Source: Skeletonema tropicum (lineage: Eukaryota > Bacillariophyta > Thalassiosirophyceae > Thalassiosirales > Thalassiosiraceae). Taken from it: DNA of 64,000 nucleotides. The notes beneath the pieces are model-generated. The model was not told where the DNA came from. It was given only the letters and a program-made list of their open reading frames with translations, and did not search any database. Every line of letters begins with the position of its first letter. Position 1 is the stretch's first letter. Below are positions 31,476-42,070 of this stretch, in pieces. The stretch lies in NCBI GenBank assembly GCA_037178625.1, contig CM074137.1, positions 2,666,001-2,730,000 of the forward strand, given 5' to 3'. The position numbers were made by a program, and so were the translations under genes.

Positions 31476-32914
31476 ATGATGAGCGCAGACACAGAGATCA
31501 CGATGATGTGTGCTGGCTGCGGCGTCAAAGAAGATGATAACATCAAACTGAAGAAGTGTACCGCTTGCTACCTCGTAAAATACTGCAGCATTAAATGTCA
31601 GAAGGAGCACAGACGTAAACACAAGTGTTGGAACCCTGGAAGATGGCTATCTCCGACACGCTCCTCTTCCGAGGATTCCTAGGAGAAAGCGCGCTGGCTG
31701 TCGCAACGACAGTCGCACCAGCCCTTGACAGCACCGAGATCGAGGTGGTGGTTGAAGTGGAGATCTTGGAGATCTTTCACCACCACCTGGCAAGTTCCTG
31801 CTACGGTTCGCCACCCTAGTAATGTAGCCATTAAATCGTAGCTCACCTGTTAGTTCACTGCCTCTTTTGTGCTGTCTTCATCAGAGCTACGCATTTATTC
31901 TAACAGACTCCACACTCGCAGCAACACGCAGCGACTAGCACCCACGTGAGCTGCTCCCCCACCGGCAAAATGACCGAAAGAAAACTCAGCCTCGAGGAGG
32001 CCACAAGTCATTTTAGTGACATCCAGATCACCGACACAATTGAATACGAACAATTTTTGGAGAATGCCAATGCCTCTTTGACATCAGGTAACTATGGCCC
32101 TGCAGCGGTAGGATTAGGAAGAGGATCGGAGAAGCGAGCGGCTGAATTGCATGACGAGTTGTTGTTCAAACAACCTGAGAGCAGCCATCTCGGCGACTGT
32201 CCGATCTGTGTATTGCCGCTACCGCTTGATACACAAAAAAAATCCTCTTTCATGATGTGCTGTGGCAAAATGATATGTGTTGGATGTGATTATGCCAGCC
32301 AGGATCGAGAATTAAGTGAGAGGCGTCATCCAACGTGCCCATTCTGTCGTAAACCCTCACCAGACACGCAGGAAGAACAACTGCAATATATTAAGAAGCG
32401 GATAGACGCGAATGATCCGGAGGCGCTGACTCAAATGGGTTGTTTCTACAATGAAAGAGGAGATTTCAAAAGCGCTGTTGAATATTGGTCAAGAGCAGTC
32501 GGGCTAGGTGCTATTGGTGCGCATTATCATTTATCATATTCCTATCACGCTGGGGAGGGTGTTGAGAAGGACAAACAAAAGGCAGTTTATCATTCCGAGG
32601 TGGCTGCAATTGGTGGACATCCCAAAGCTAGATATAACCTCACGTGTGTTGAGCTCGAAGCAGGCAGGATTGACAGAGCGGTAAAGCATCACATAATCAA
32701 TGCCAAACTTGGGCTTGACGAGTCACTTGATAGTCTCAAAATGTTTTACAAAGACGGATTCGTAAGCAAGGATGATTTTGCCGCAGCTCTTCGTGCACAC
32801 CAGGCTGCAGTGGACGCCACCAAAAGTCCTCTAAGAGAGGAAGCCGCAATAATCTTAAAGTTTGAGACTGAATACAACCAGAGGGAGGAGGCGCAGAGAT
32901 TTCTTATGAGCTAG
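31476..32914 (+). CDS. MYND-RING-Sel1 protein, split by a 497-bp intron or insertion
   Basis: The first part (from ATG 31476) encodes a MYND zinc finger: CAGCGVKEDDNIKLKKC, then YCSIKCQKEHRRKHK. The second part, from about 32122, begins KRAAELHDELLFKQP and holds a RING-like Cys set (CPICVLPLPLD, CCGKMICVGC, CPFCRKP), then Sel1/TPR helices (EALTQMGCFYNERGDFKSAV, HYHLSYSYHAGEGVEKD). In diatom relatives, as I recall them, MYND runs straight into KRAAEL with about three residues between. Joining 31476-31624 to 32122-32914 (GT at 31625, AG at 32120-32121) restores this exactly and gives 313 aa. The 497-nt gap is much longer than other introns here. An in-frame ATG at 31946 gives an alternative N-terminus (KLSLEEATSHFSDIQ) without MYND. 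Probable ubiquitin-ligase or protein-binding role; unproven. Confidence 0.6.
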
Positions 32915-32977
32915 AGCTCAGCAGTTGCATATTCTGCTCAGAGACTGCCCGTATTCCATAAGCACTACTCAATCGTG

Positions 32978-33118
32978 AACTGAGTTTGCTTCAAGGTTAG
33001 CAATTATTCTCTTGATTTAAGATGAGTCTGTAAGATTCCACAATAGTAAGTATATATAGCGTAGGTGCAAATACTCAAGTAGACAAGAGGCTTCTTCTTT
33101 GTGGTAGAAAAGCAATTA
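32978..33118 (+). repeat. ~140-bp direct repeat, copy 2
   Basis: Second copy of the repeat at 30467-30610, same orientation. It lies 64 bp after the Sel1 stop and ends before a poly-A run (33122-33131) and a poly-C run (33169-33179). It carries a small extra TAAGTATATATAG piece relative to copy 1. No terminal inverted repeats were recognised. Confidence 0.7.
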
Positions 33119-33193
33119 ATGTAAAAAAAAACAGATATAATTTTCCCTAATGTTATGGTTGGACTCTCCCCCCCCCCCCAGCAGTCCAAAGCC

Positions 33194-36100
33194 TCAAAGA
33201 TCCTCTGGACGGTCAACACTGACAGACAACGAATTCACTGCTACCTGATTATGTATCTCTTTCTCCTGATCAACGATGATCAATTTTCTGTGACACAACT
33301 TCTCAATTGCATTGATCAAACTATACTTATCAAACCCATATTCGGAGACGAGATAGTCTCTGCTAGCGCCATGGGCGTAGCAGTTCGGTACTCCAAGCCT
33401 TATCAACCTCTTCCCAACTGCATACTCAGCCAGAACTTCTGCCGTTGCCGAGCCAACACCGCCGTTTATGAGATGGTTCTCCATTGTAATCACACCATAC
33501 TTGCTACTACAGGCTGCATTTAGAACAACATTGACAGGAAATGGGACGATTGTAGAAAGATGCAGATGACGAATCTGTACGCCTGATGATGCAATCATCC
33601 TCCTAGCTTTGATTGCCTCTTCAGTACAAATTCCTGTCGTGATGAGGCAAATGTCATTGCCGTCTGAAAGAACTCTAACCGTGGCAAACTTCATCGGCGA
33701 ATACCTAGGAAAGAGTCTTGGCACTTCACCTCGCAACATACGAACGTACACTGGACCCTGAATCCCTTGCGCGACATCAAGAACGGACAATACTTCGGTA
33801 GCATCCCCGCATTCAAGGACACGGATGTTTGGGATAGATCTACACAGCGCAACATCATCTATTGCTTGATGTGTAACACCACCAGGAGTTGTGAGTCCCG
33901 GAAGGAAACCCAAGATCTTAACATTGAGATTTGGGACACCAACAGACATTGCCAATTGATCAAACGGACGCCTTGTGCAGAAAACTCCAAACGTGTGTAT
34001 CCAGGGTGTAAAATTCTCACGAGCAAGTCCTCCACAAAAGCTCATCATGTTCTGCTCTGCCATTCCAAGCGACAAATACTGTTCAGGCAACCTATCACGT
34101 GCCAAATCTGCTTCGCAAGAAGAAGTGAGATCTGCAGTCACAACAATTGCGGTAGGATGTAGCTTCATCCACTCAAACAAGTTTTCACGATGAGGCCGCT
34201 TCATGAAATCAACATTTGCAACCACCTCCGAGAATTCCCCCCGTGACGTCTCTGAAGCTGGAGGTTTCTTCCGTGACACAATTGACGCTTTAGAATCACT
34301 GTTCTTCACCGCAGTACTTATGTTCTCGCTACTGATGTCACCGCGGCTATCGACCTTGTGATTCATGCTCGCTAGAACATGCTCAAACTCTCTTTTTTCT
34401 TCCGCGTTCTTGAATCTCACGTAATGCAGCTTTGGGGCCCTATCTTTAAGAAGAGGAATCCCTTGGCACGGATTGGTGCTGCACAAAACAAAGGAAGGCA
34501 GGTCGCTCCTCTTCCTAACTGCCATCTCAATCTCTGAAACACTGTGTCCATCTACTTGCTTCGCCTCAGCACCAAAAGCTCGAAGCTTTCTAGCAAGATC
34601 ACCAACGTCACAAACTTGCTTCATCTCCCCATCGCACTGTTGTCCATTCACATCTACCACAACAACGAGATTGATTTTGAGGTTGACCAGCGCCTGAACT
34701 GCTTCCCATGTTTGCCCCTCTTGGAATTCTCCATCAGACATAAAGACAACTACGCGGCCAGTAGCATTCTTGAGTTTGCGAGCGTATCCAATGCCCGCTG
34801 CCTGGCTGAGCGCCTGGGCAAGACTTCCTGCTGTCACTGCGTGGCCAGGTGAATGTTCAGCTCCAATCAACTCGATCGTGCTCCCATCAACATTGTAGTC
34901 ATCGAATGCCCTCTCATCGAGACGACCAGTTTCAACGAGAAGGGAGTAAAGCACTAAAGCATAGTGAACTGGAGAAAATATCAATCTGTCGAGTGACAAG
35001 TCGGTTGGGTCGCCATTGAATCCTTCGCCTGTACCTGTAATAGATTCTATCCCAGGTCCAGGAGACCCTCGGAATGGCCCTGGTACTGGTGCAGCAACGC
35101 TTGGTCCAAGTTTTAAAGCACGTAGATACAAGGTAGCCAACGTCTCAGCCGAGCTGCACGCCTGTGAGAGATATCCGCCATTATTGCTGAGTGTATACTT
35201 TAAAACACGGCGTCTGACATTAGAGGCAACGCGTTCTACTTGTGCAATGGAAGGAACAATTGCATCACTTTCAACGATGTAACTTGGAAGTTGTTTCATA
35301 TCCTTCGAAGTTGCCAAATCTTCCTGGGCAATTGCTGATGACATGCGAGAGAGCTCTCTTGCCAAACAGTACGGACGATCTCTCCCAGCTGCATGAAGAA
35401 ATATTCTAGCATCTGCCTCCAAATCTGGACCTTGTTCCAGCAAGTTACCCCCAATAAGAAACACTGTATCGTCACCAAACGTTTTCCTCATCTCTTTCAT
35501 GCGAGCCAACTTCATACCACCCGCGGGACTTGGAAAGATGGGTTCAAATCGTCCCATTGGTCGATGGCATCCCTCTGCAACAGATTGACATTCCTCCGGA
35601 GTAAATTGGAACCTTCCACCAGAATTACAGAAGATGACGATATCACCTCCACATAGGCGCGGTAGTAGCCCAAACAAGAATTTGTGACTTAACCCACGAG
35701 GATGATTCTCTTCATCTTCTGACTCTCCTCCTTCCTGCGAATTGCAAGATCCACGGCGATCCATCCGACGATGGGAAGACTGCAACCACCCTCCTAGCAT
35801 GGCGGGATGGATAAGAATGGGTAGATTGAAACAAGGATCTGCCGCAAGCTGCCGAACAGCATCAAACCCGGTAATTCCTGGCAACAACATGACAGCCCCA
35901 GCTCCACAATCCTTGCTGAAGTAGGCACGAGAAATTAATTGATCTGATGGTGCGTTGAGACATGGAGCATAGAGACAATTGCGTCCAGTTTCGCGATTAG
36001 CACGTTGGACAGCATCACAGCAAAGTGCAACACGTTGTTCGAATGGGGCCCATTTTTGGTTGCTCAGACCATGATCATCCTTGATAATGTCAATGCCTCC

Positions 36101-36740
36101 CTTTGCAAGTTGATAAGCCATGCTTGCAAAGTCTTCGCTTGATCTGCCCATTGGTTTCAGGGCAGTGGCAAGGAGTGGAGCTTGTGGCACACCGAGTAAT
36201 TTGCGTATTCCTGCTATACCAAACTTGGGCCCTACGTAAATGATGGGTAGTATCTGGTGAGACCAAGAAGAGCACATCAAAGCATCAAGTTGCACATATT
36301 ATCAGTATGTATTTACCTGGAAACATGGTGTGATTCTCCACGAGATGACGACTCAGCGTAACATTTTCTACTGAAACACCCCTCTTTAAAGATGTATTGC
36401 CGAAAACCACGTTTAAAAACTGAGGTAACTCATCTCCGGCTGTATCATTCGGGTATGCGATACTAACCCGATACAAGTTGTGGTTAGGGTGATCATAGTG
36501 TTTGTTGTGATTACTACCAAGAAACTCTATCCGCTCCAGCGTTCCAACTGTGTAGGCCTCAACAGAGCGGACTAACTGCGTCGTTCCTGGCAACTCAACT
36601 GTCTGTTCTAGACATATCTCTCGGGCAATTTGAGAGGCGTGAGCTTTTGATGTAGCCTCGATGACGTAGTCGACCCAAAACCTTTCGGGGTGTTGCATGT
36701 TGTCGGGAATAATGTTGGGATCCATACTTGTTTGTTTCAA
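33194..36740 (-). CDS. RuBisCO-like protein fused to transketolase (1153 aa)
   Basis: Exons 36740-36317 and 36231-33194; the 85-nt intron (GTAAAT...TACGTAG) joins MFP to GPKFGIAGIRKLLG in phase. Residues ~20-140 form the RuBisCO N-terminal domain (FWVDYVIEAT, EICLEQTVELP); ~142-430 form the barrel. K167 (ALKPMG) aligns with RuBisCO Lys175. K192 and D194 (IIKDDHG) align with the carbamylated Lys201 and Asp203, but His195 replaces metal ligand Glu204 and Met169 replaces Lys177. With LIHPAML and FPSPAGGM this marks a form IV RuBisCO-like protein, not a CO2-fixing enzyme. Residues ~470-748 are the transketolase N-domain with thiamine-diphosphate motif SDGE (640-643)...VDVN (670). Residues ~815-1125 are the Pyr and C-terminal domains with catalytic-type Glu867 in GMAEQN. 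The TK half resembles two-subunit bacterial enzymes joined by a ~60-residue linker. No targeting peptide is visible, so cytosol is likely. Substrate unknown. Confidence 0.88.
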
Positions 36741-37527
36741 TAATTACTAGTAGCATGTTTTGGTTTTACCTCTCTACTTTTTGTGGCCACAATAAAAAGC
36801 AGCTTTGGACTTTTTGATTAGAGTTCTGGATTCTTTATTTCCTCATTCTGCACGCATGAAATGGGGTAGCTTCTTGCTTTTGATTAGAGTTCTTGGTTAC
36901 ACTTCTTTATTTCCCCTCATTCTACGCATCATGACAACTTCTCGGGGAGTTCTCTTAGGGTTGCAACTTGACACGGCAAATAAAGATGACGGGCTGCGGC
37001 GTAATCCCATCGGCCGCTTGCGGTGGCGACACCGGCTCTTGGCTTGGCAGGTCAATCGCATGATGGTCAATACTTCTTCAGCTATTAGCGGAGGCGGGCA
37101 TATCAGCGCTATCCTTGTGCTCTCTTGTGTGCTGTATTTGCACGAAAATGATACAGCCTTTTTTAGCGCGTCGGGGGCAAGCGGGCATGCTTTCGAACGT
37201 AGTTTGATAACTACTTTGATTATTGCAACTTATGGATCTAAAAGGGGGCAATATTACCTATTTGCAGACCTTTCCCCCCCTTTACCTCAGAAGACCGACG
37301 ACTTTTTTTTCAAGATGTGTGCCGCGCCGCCACCAGCACTTTTCAAAAAATGCACATCTGCCCACAATATCAAAATACTGTGCTATCTGGCTCCTATCCT
37401 ACGCCGCCGCATCACTAGCCGAGATCTTAAAGTCAGCAGCACTCATCATCATCGACTCTTGTCTGTGGGTCTGTTACAAACTCATCGTTTTCCGGTCCCT
37501 CGTAGCAGCCCTACATAATCTGACAAC
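36741..37527. other. Intergenic between divergent genes, with a 66-bp duplication
   Basis: This is the shared upstream region of the fusion gene (minus) and the WD-repeat gene (plus). A tandem duplication is visible: TTTTGATTAGAGTTCT at 36812-36827 and again at 36878-36893, each followed by TTCTTTATTTCC and CTCATTCT. A 237-codon open frame spans 36805-37518 but begins inside this duplication and shows no domain, so I do not call it a gene. A poly-T run is at 37303-37310. Confidence 0.5.
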
Positions 37528-40500
37528 ATGGCATCACTTATCACACCAAAGAAAGACAACTCAAGTAACCACAATGCTGCAAAACAAAAGTCTACCACAA
37601 GCAGCAGCAAATCCAACACTACCGCATCTAATAATAAAAGTGGCAATGGCAACGTAATCAAGTGGCCTCCAACCTCCTCCACAAAATCTCTTCCACCACT
37701 TTCTGGCCGCATTTCGGATTTGCTTCATGCAAGTCAGCATCACATGAACAATGATGGCAACAACAACAACAAGAAGTTGAAACCAAATCATCCCGCATTC
37801 AACGGTAGGGATACTATTGAATTTGAGGTCAATCAAGAGTGTGAGTTTGTCCAGGCAATCAAGATTGCATCATTGTTTTTCATGTCATTGACTCTTTTTT
37901 GTTGTCATTTTTTCATGTTACATGTACCTACCTTCTCTCTCATGTGTCTCATGCACCTAATTCTCAAATATATATACACACCGCACCAACAACAAAACCA
38001 CCGCAGGCACATCTCTTACGCTTGTACCAAGTGGACGCATCGCAGTAGCAGGATTTTCAGATGGCACACTCCGTCTATTTGACCTTACTGGACTCTTTGC
38101 ACGTGATAAAAATGATCCACGCAATTTTGTATCTACATCGACCACTGATAAATCACATCAAAAGAAGAAGAAGAAGAAGAACAAGTCGAAGAGGAAAAGT
38201 GAGCTAGATGAATTGTTTGATGATGATTCTTCTGGAGAGGAATCATTCCAGGTAGAGGAGGAACAAGAGATGGTGTTTATTGCTTCTGCTGAAGAAGAGC
38301 AATCATCCCCATTATCGTCACCAACGAAGAAGGGAGGTCGAAGCGGTAGCACACTTGTCATCAACTCTCACGCAAATCAATTATATGGTGCAGTTGCATG
38401 CCAAATCCATTCTCGTGGCGTTCATACCAGTCTTTTAATGGATGTGGCCATTTCGGAAGATGGATTGTATGCGTTTGGAGGAGTGTTACGTGGATCTGTG
38501 GAGTTGGCGGCAGTGTATCTTGGAGATGTGGAAGATTATATTGATCGAAAGTTGCAAGAAGATGTCAATTCTGTGGCCAATGCATCATCATCATCAGCGG
38601 CGTCGTTGTTGTTGTCGCACTCGGCAGTGAGTGTGTTGGATCTGATTCAGGTGGATAGGCATGCAGATGCCAAGTTGAGAGGGTTTGGAGCCTGTACGAG
38701 ATTGTGGAATGGATGGGATAGGTCAAAGGCTGACCGTCCTGAATATTTGCTGCTGACAGGAAAGGGTATCAAGGTGAGGTTATCGTTTTCAGATGTCAGT
38801 GTAGTTGCTCAAGAAGATGATTCTTTTCTGCTTCTTCTAACTTTGTAACACCTTGCTGTGCCATTTCAGAACATTCACATTTGGTCATACAAGCCATCTC
38901 GCATGGAAAAGGGCGAGGAATCTGTGTGGACTTGTCTATATGACACCCAGACAAATGGAACTAGTATCAATCAATTGTACTTTCGCCACAATAAACATGG
39001 AAATCTCCAGGGAATTAGCAAAAGTGACGATCAAAAGCTTAGGGTGTGGGATCTATCTTATGAACAAAAACGAATTGCGTCCGACTCAGATGGAAGCGAT
39101 CGGCCGAAGCGTCCTGATTATGTAGATGTTGCATCAACGGAGGGTACAATTGGTGTGTGCGGACCATACGCATTTGCATCTGGATCGCTTGGTGGCATGC
39201 CTAACATTATTAATGTTGTTGGGTTGGATGTTGACGACGTATCATCGCCATTCAATTGCACTGAACTTGCTTTGCCCGCTGGAGGGGACGATCAGTTTGT
39301 CGATAAGAGGAGGGCATCACGTACAGGACGCCAACAACGAGGAGATTTGAAGTCAATTGTGAATGTTACTGGTTTGGTCTTTGATGCTAGTCACGCTTTG
39401 TTGCAACTCTCCGATGGCTCTGTTGTTCAATACCGTCACGATGAATCTGGACATCCACTCTTGATCCCAATTGCTCAGTCAATGTGCACTACATTTATCG
39501 ATGACGATGTATCAGCGTTGATAGAATCACCACCGCAACAGCACCACAACAAAAAGTTGTCTCTGGCACGCGTTGGTTCGGAAGGAATGGTGCTTTTTGC
39601 TGTTTCCAGTTTCAATGAAAGTACTTCTCGTGGTGCAATAGCATTGCGAACTTTGCCTGGGAGTGAGAATCAAATCAATTCCAGCACTAAACCACGCCGT
39701 TATTGGGGGTTTAATGGATTGAAGAAGAGGCATGGACTTTCTCAACGGGTGCAGAAACAACCCATTACACCTCACCACAAACATGAGACGAGACCTGGTG
39801 CTGCCATCACATCGAGCGTCAAAAAGCAAGTCAATTTCTCAAAGACGCCATCAGCTACCAAAGTTAGTAGCAGTCTCAAAACAGGCACTGTTACGTGCAC
39901 TCCAAAGAAGTCCAACAAAGACATTGAGCCGGAGGAGACAATGGATAGCCAACTCGAGTCAATCGCTGTAAATAGCAGTCAACAACGTTACATCTCACCA
40001 AAGCCGAAGAGATCTAGTCCTCCTGTCGTCAATGAAAAGTTGAACAACGATTCGTCTCCTACAATCCCCGCGAAGAAACGCAGGAAGAAGGCTACACTCA
40101 CCCCAGAGAATAAACCCAACCAATCTAGTCAAATGGTGGTGAACATTACGCCGAAAGCATCTTCAAATTCTAAGCAGCAGAGTACATGTTTGGAACGTAG
40201 AAAGAAGGTCACACCCACCCCAAAGAAACCCAATCGTTCTAGCCAAACGGAGGAGAACATTACGCCGAAAGCTTCTTCTAATCCAAAGCAGCAGAATACT
40301 TCTTTGGCACCGTCCAGAAAGAAGATTGTGGGCTTTGTCGGGATGACAATCCAAGAAGACTACGTTGAGAAACCTCTTCCTGAACTATGCTATCAGCAGA
40401 AGCAACGCCCTGTGCTCTTGGTGGAGCAATATCCGAGCAGTACGGTTAGCAGTAGGTACGAAAACATTCAACTATCAACCAATGAGATTTCTAGAGGCAG

Positions 40501-40873
40501 CAGAGATCAGCACCACCACCATGAGAGGCAACAGTTGGCTGCCAAACACCGCGCCGAACATGAAATGCTTCGAAAGAAGGTGTTATTTAGCATTCGACAT
40601 GTGTTGTCTACCTGGGATATCGAGCTTAGCTCCAGCAAAAACTTTTCCACGGTAGTAGAATCGGCTACGAAGTGGTTTGATGAAGCGCTCATGGATCATG
40701 AAGAGGTGTTGGCTGACATGCTCGACAGACAAACCATGGAAGCTGAATCCTTGGCTGCAAGACAAACAGCAGAACTCGTTGGCATGCATGCACCGATGTT
40801 GAGAGTTTCTTTCCCATTCCTTGAAGTTTTTGAACAAGCAAAACAAGAGCTCCAATCCATATTCACAAATTAA
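37528..40873 (+). CDS. WD-repeat protein with repetitive basic tail (1027 aa)
   Basis: Three exons: 37528-37840, 38007-38773 and 38870-40873. The introns are 166 nt (GTGAGT...CCGCAG, phase 1) and 96 nt (GTGAGG...TTTCAG, phase 0). Joining them yields continuous WD-type blades: LVPSGRIAVAGFSDGTLRLF, VAISEDGLYAFGGVLRGSVE, LTGKGIK|NIHIWSYK and SDDQKLRVWDL. An acidic and Lys-rich insert (KKKKKKNKSKRK) lies near residues 140-160. The C-terminal half is disordered, with two related ~40-residue repeats (ENITPKASSNPKQQ pattern near 745-820) rich in Lys, Pro and Ser, then a helical end. The basic clusters suggest a nuclear or nucleolar protein. I do not recognise a specific orthologue. Its stop is only 41 bp from the stop of the convergent SDR gene. 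Confidence 0.75.
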
Positions 40874-40914
40874 ATGTGTCCCCGTAATACTCTTGTCAAA
40901 CGACACCTACTAAT

Positions 40915-41967
40915 TTAAGCATCTATAAGATAATCATAGTTTGGCTTTACTCTTTGTAGCAATTCATCGTACGAATCACCATAAAGACGATCAAGATCAG
41001 CTCCATCCTGCAGATACTTCTTGAACCCCTTTTCTACCGGCACAACTTTGTTTCGATAGTACAATTCACATGCTGTGTTCTTGAGATTCGGTGCAGAGGA
41101 CAAGGCAAGCTCAACTGCAACTTCTGCAACATCAGCCCTGCTAACAAAGCCTGCCAAGACGTCTCCCTGTGTTATTTCCAAGGCGCTTGGTCCTTGAATG
41201 ATGTTCTGCTTTGGCTCATCTAATCCGCCAGGCCTGAGGATTGTGTAAGATAATCCAGATTGGTTATTAGAATAGGCATCACGGACACCGACTTCACCAC
41301 GACGCTTTTGTGTCAATATCCCGGCGACAGCCATTTCTGTAAATTTGAACCCGAGTGAGTTTGGTCGAGTAGTCGACCCAGAGGATATGACAACATACCG
41401 ACCAACATTTTGCTGTAAACAAGTGTTACCTGCAGCGATGACTCCATCCCCATCAACTTCTTTGGAGTTTCCACCTTTCTTGCTAGCTGACGCTGCATAT
41501 ATCACTGCACGACATCCAGATAAACTTGTTGATAGAGACTCGACATTTTTTACATCACATGCTTGAATTTTCAAAAGTGGATTGGAAGTTGTGGCATCAC
41601 CATCATATCCAACTGCGTTCAAGTCAACCTTCTTTGGAGGCCATTCGCCACTCCGAGTGAGCGCCACTACTGGCAATCCACGGCGGAGAAGGCTTGCTAC
41701 GCATAGAGCACCTGTTTTTCCACTAGCGCCTAAAACGGCAACGGGCGCAGGTGTGGCCGCCCTCGTGATGGATGGAGCTCCGAGAACTGTGGCAGCGCCA
41801 CCGATCAAGGCTTCACGGCGATTTACAGAGATAGAGAGGGCAGCGGTATTTTGCGATGTAGCCAGCAGCACTGCGACCACGTAAGAGAGATATGCGAGGG
41901 CGGGCATCATCTTGGACTTCATCATCTTGATAAACATGCCACAGCATGGTCTATGTATGGTCTTCAA
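40915..41967 (-). CDS. Atypical SDR (NAD(P)-binding), plastid-lumen-type leader (350 aa)
   Basis: Rossmann-fold protein of the NmrA/Tic62-like atypical short-chain dehydrogenase group. The nucleotide-binding loop is VLGASGKTG (78-86); later come YVVISSGSTTRPNS and LSYTILRPGGL, where atypical SDRs have their active-site region. The N-terminus is composite: a hydrophobic signal (MPALAYLSYVVAVLLA), a predicted cut before Leu44 (TAA-LSIS), then a twin-arginine motif NRREALIGGAATVL ending in an Ala-rich cleavage-like site (TRAAT, ~69-72). In diatoms such a tripartite leader would carry the protein through plastid membranes and then by the Tat path into the thylakoid lumen; this is inference. The start could also be Met16 or Met20, which would leave a cleaner signal peptide. 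Substrate unknown. Confidence 0.8.
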   Translation of the reverse strand: MKTIHRPCCGMFIKMMKSKMMPALAYLSYVVAVLLATSQNTAALSISVNRREALIGGAATVLGAPSITRAATPAPVAVLGASGKTGALCVASLLRRGLPVVALTRSGEWPPKKVDLNAVGYDGDATTSNPLLKIQACDVKNVESLSTSLSGCRAVIYAASASKKGGNSKEVDGDGVIAAGNTCLQQNVGRYVVISSGSTTRPNSLGFKFTEMAVAGILTQKRRGEVGVRDAYSNNQSGLSYTILRPGGLDEPKQNIIQGPSALEITQGDVLAGFVSRADVAEVAVELALSSAPNLKNTACELYYRNKVVPVEKGFKKYLQDGADLDRLYGDSYDELLQRVKPNYDYLIDA

Positions 41968-42013
41968 CGAGATGACACGATAAAGATATCATCATCAACC
42001 ATGTCGGACGTGA

Positions 42014-42021
42014 TGACGTCA
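42014..42021. promoter_or_regulatory. CRE-like palindrome TGACGTCA
   Basis: A perfect TGACGTCA lies 47 bp upstream of the first ATG of the SDR gene and also before the carrier gene lost in the gap. TGACGT-type elements bind bZIP factors and are known CO2/cAMP-response elements in diatom promoters. A chance match is possible, and it also lies in an open frame from 42001. Confidence 0.3.
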
Positions 42022-42070
42022 TATGAGAGGCTACTTTCTTCTATTCTGGACACCATCCTACGTATACGAC

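Noticed and set aside
31735..31795. GGTGGTGGTTGAAG...TTTCACCACCACC foldback
   Set aside because: It is an imperfect, low-complexity GGT/ACC palindrome inside the interruption of the MYND gene; too weak to call a separate element.
35540..35560. GGTTCAAATCG segment resembling a tRNA T-arm
   Set aside because: It lies inside the coding exon of the fusion gene and has no matching acceptor or anticodon arms. No tRNA was found anywhere in the window.
33194..36740. A CO2-fixing RuBisCO large subunit
   Set aside because: Key active-site residues are changed (Glu204 to His, Lys177 to Met, loop 6 replaced by FPSPAGGM), and diatom RuBisCO is plastid-encoded.
36805..37518. 237-codon plus-strand open frame
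   Set aside because: It starts inside a 66-bp tandem duplication, lacks any domain, and lies in the common upstream region of two well-supported divergent genes.
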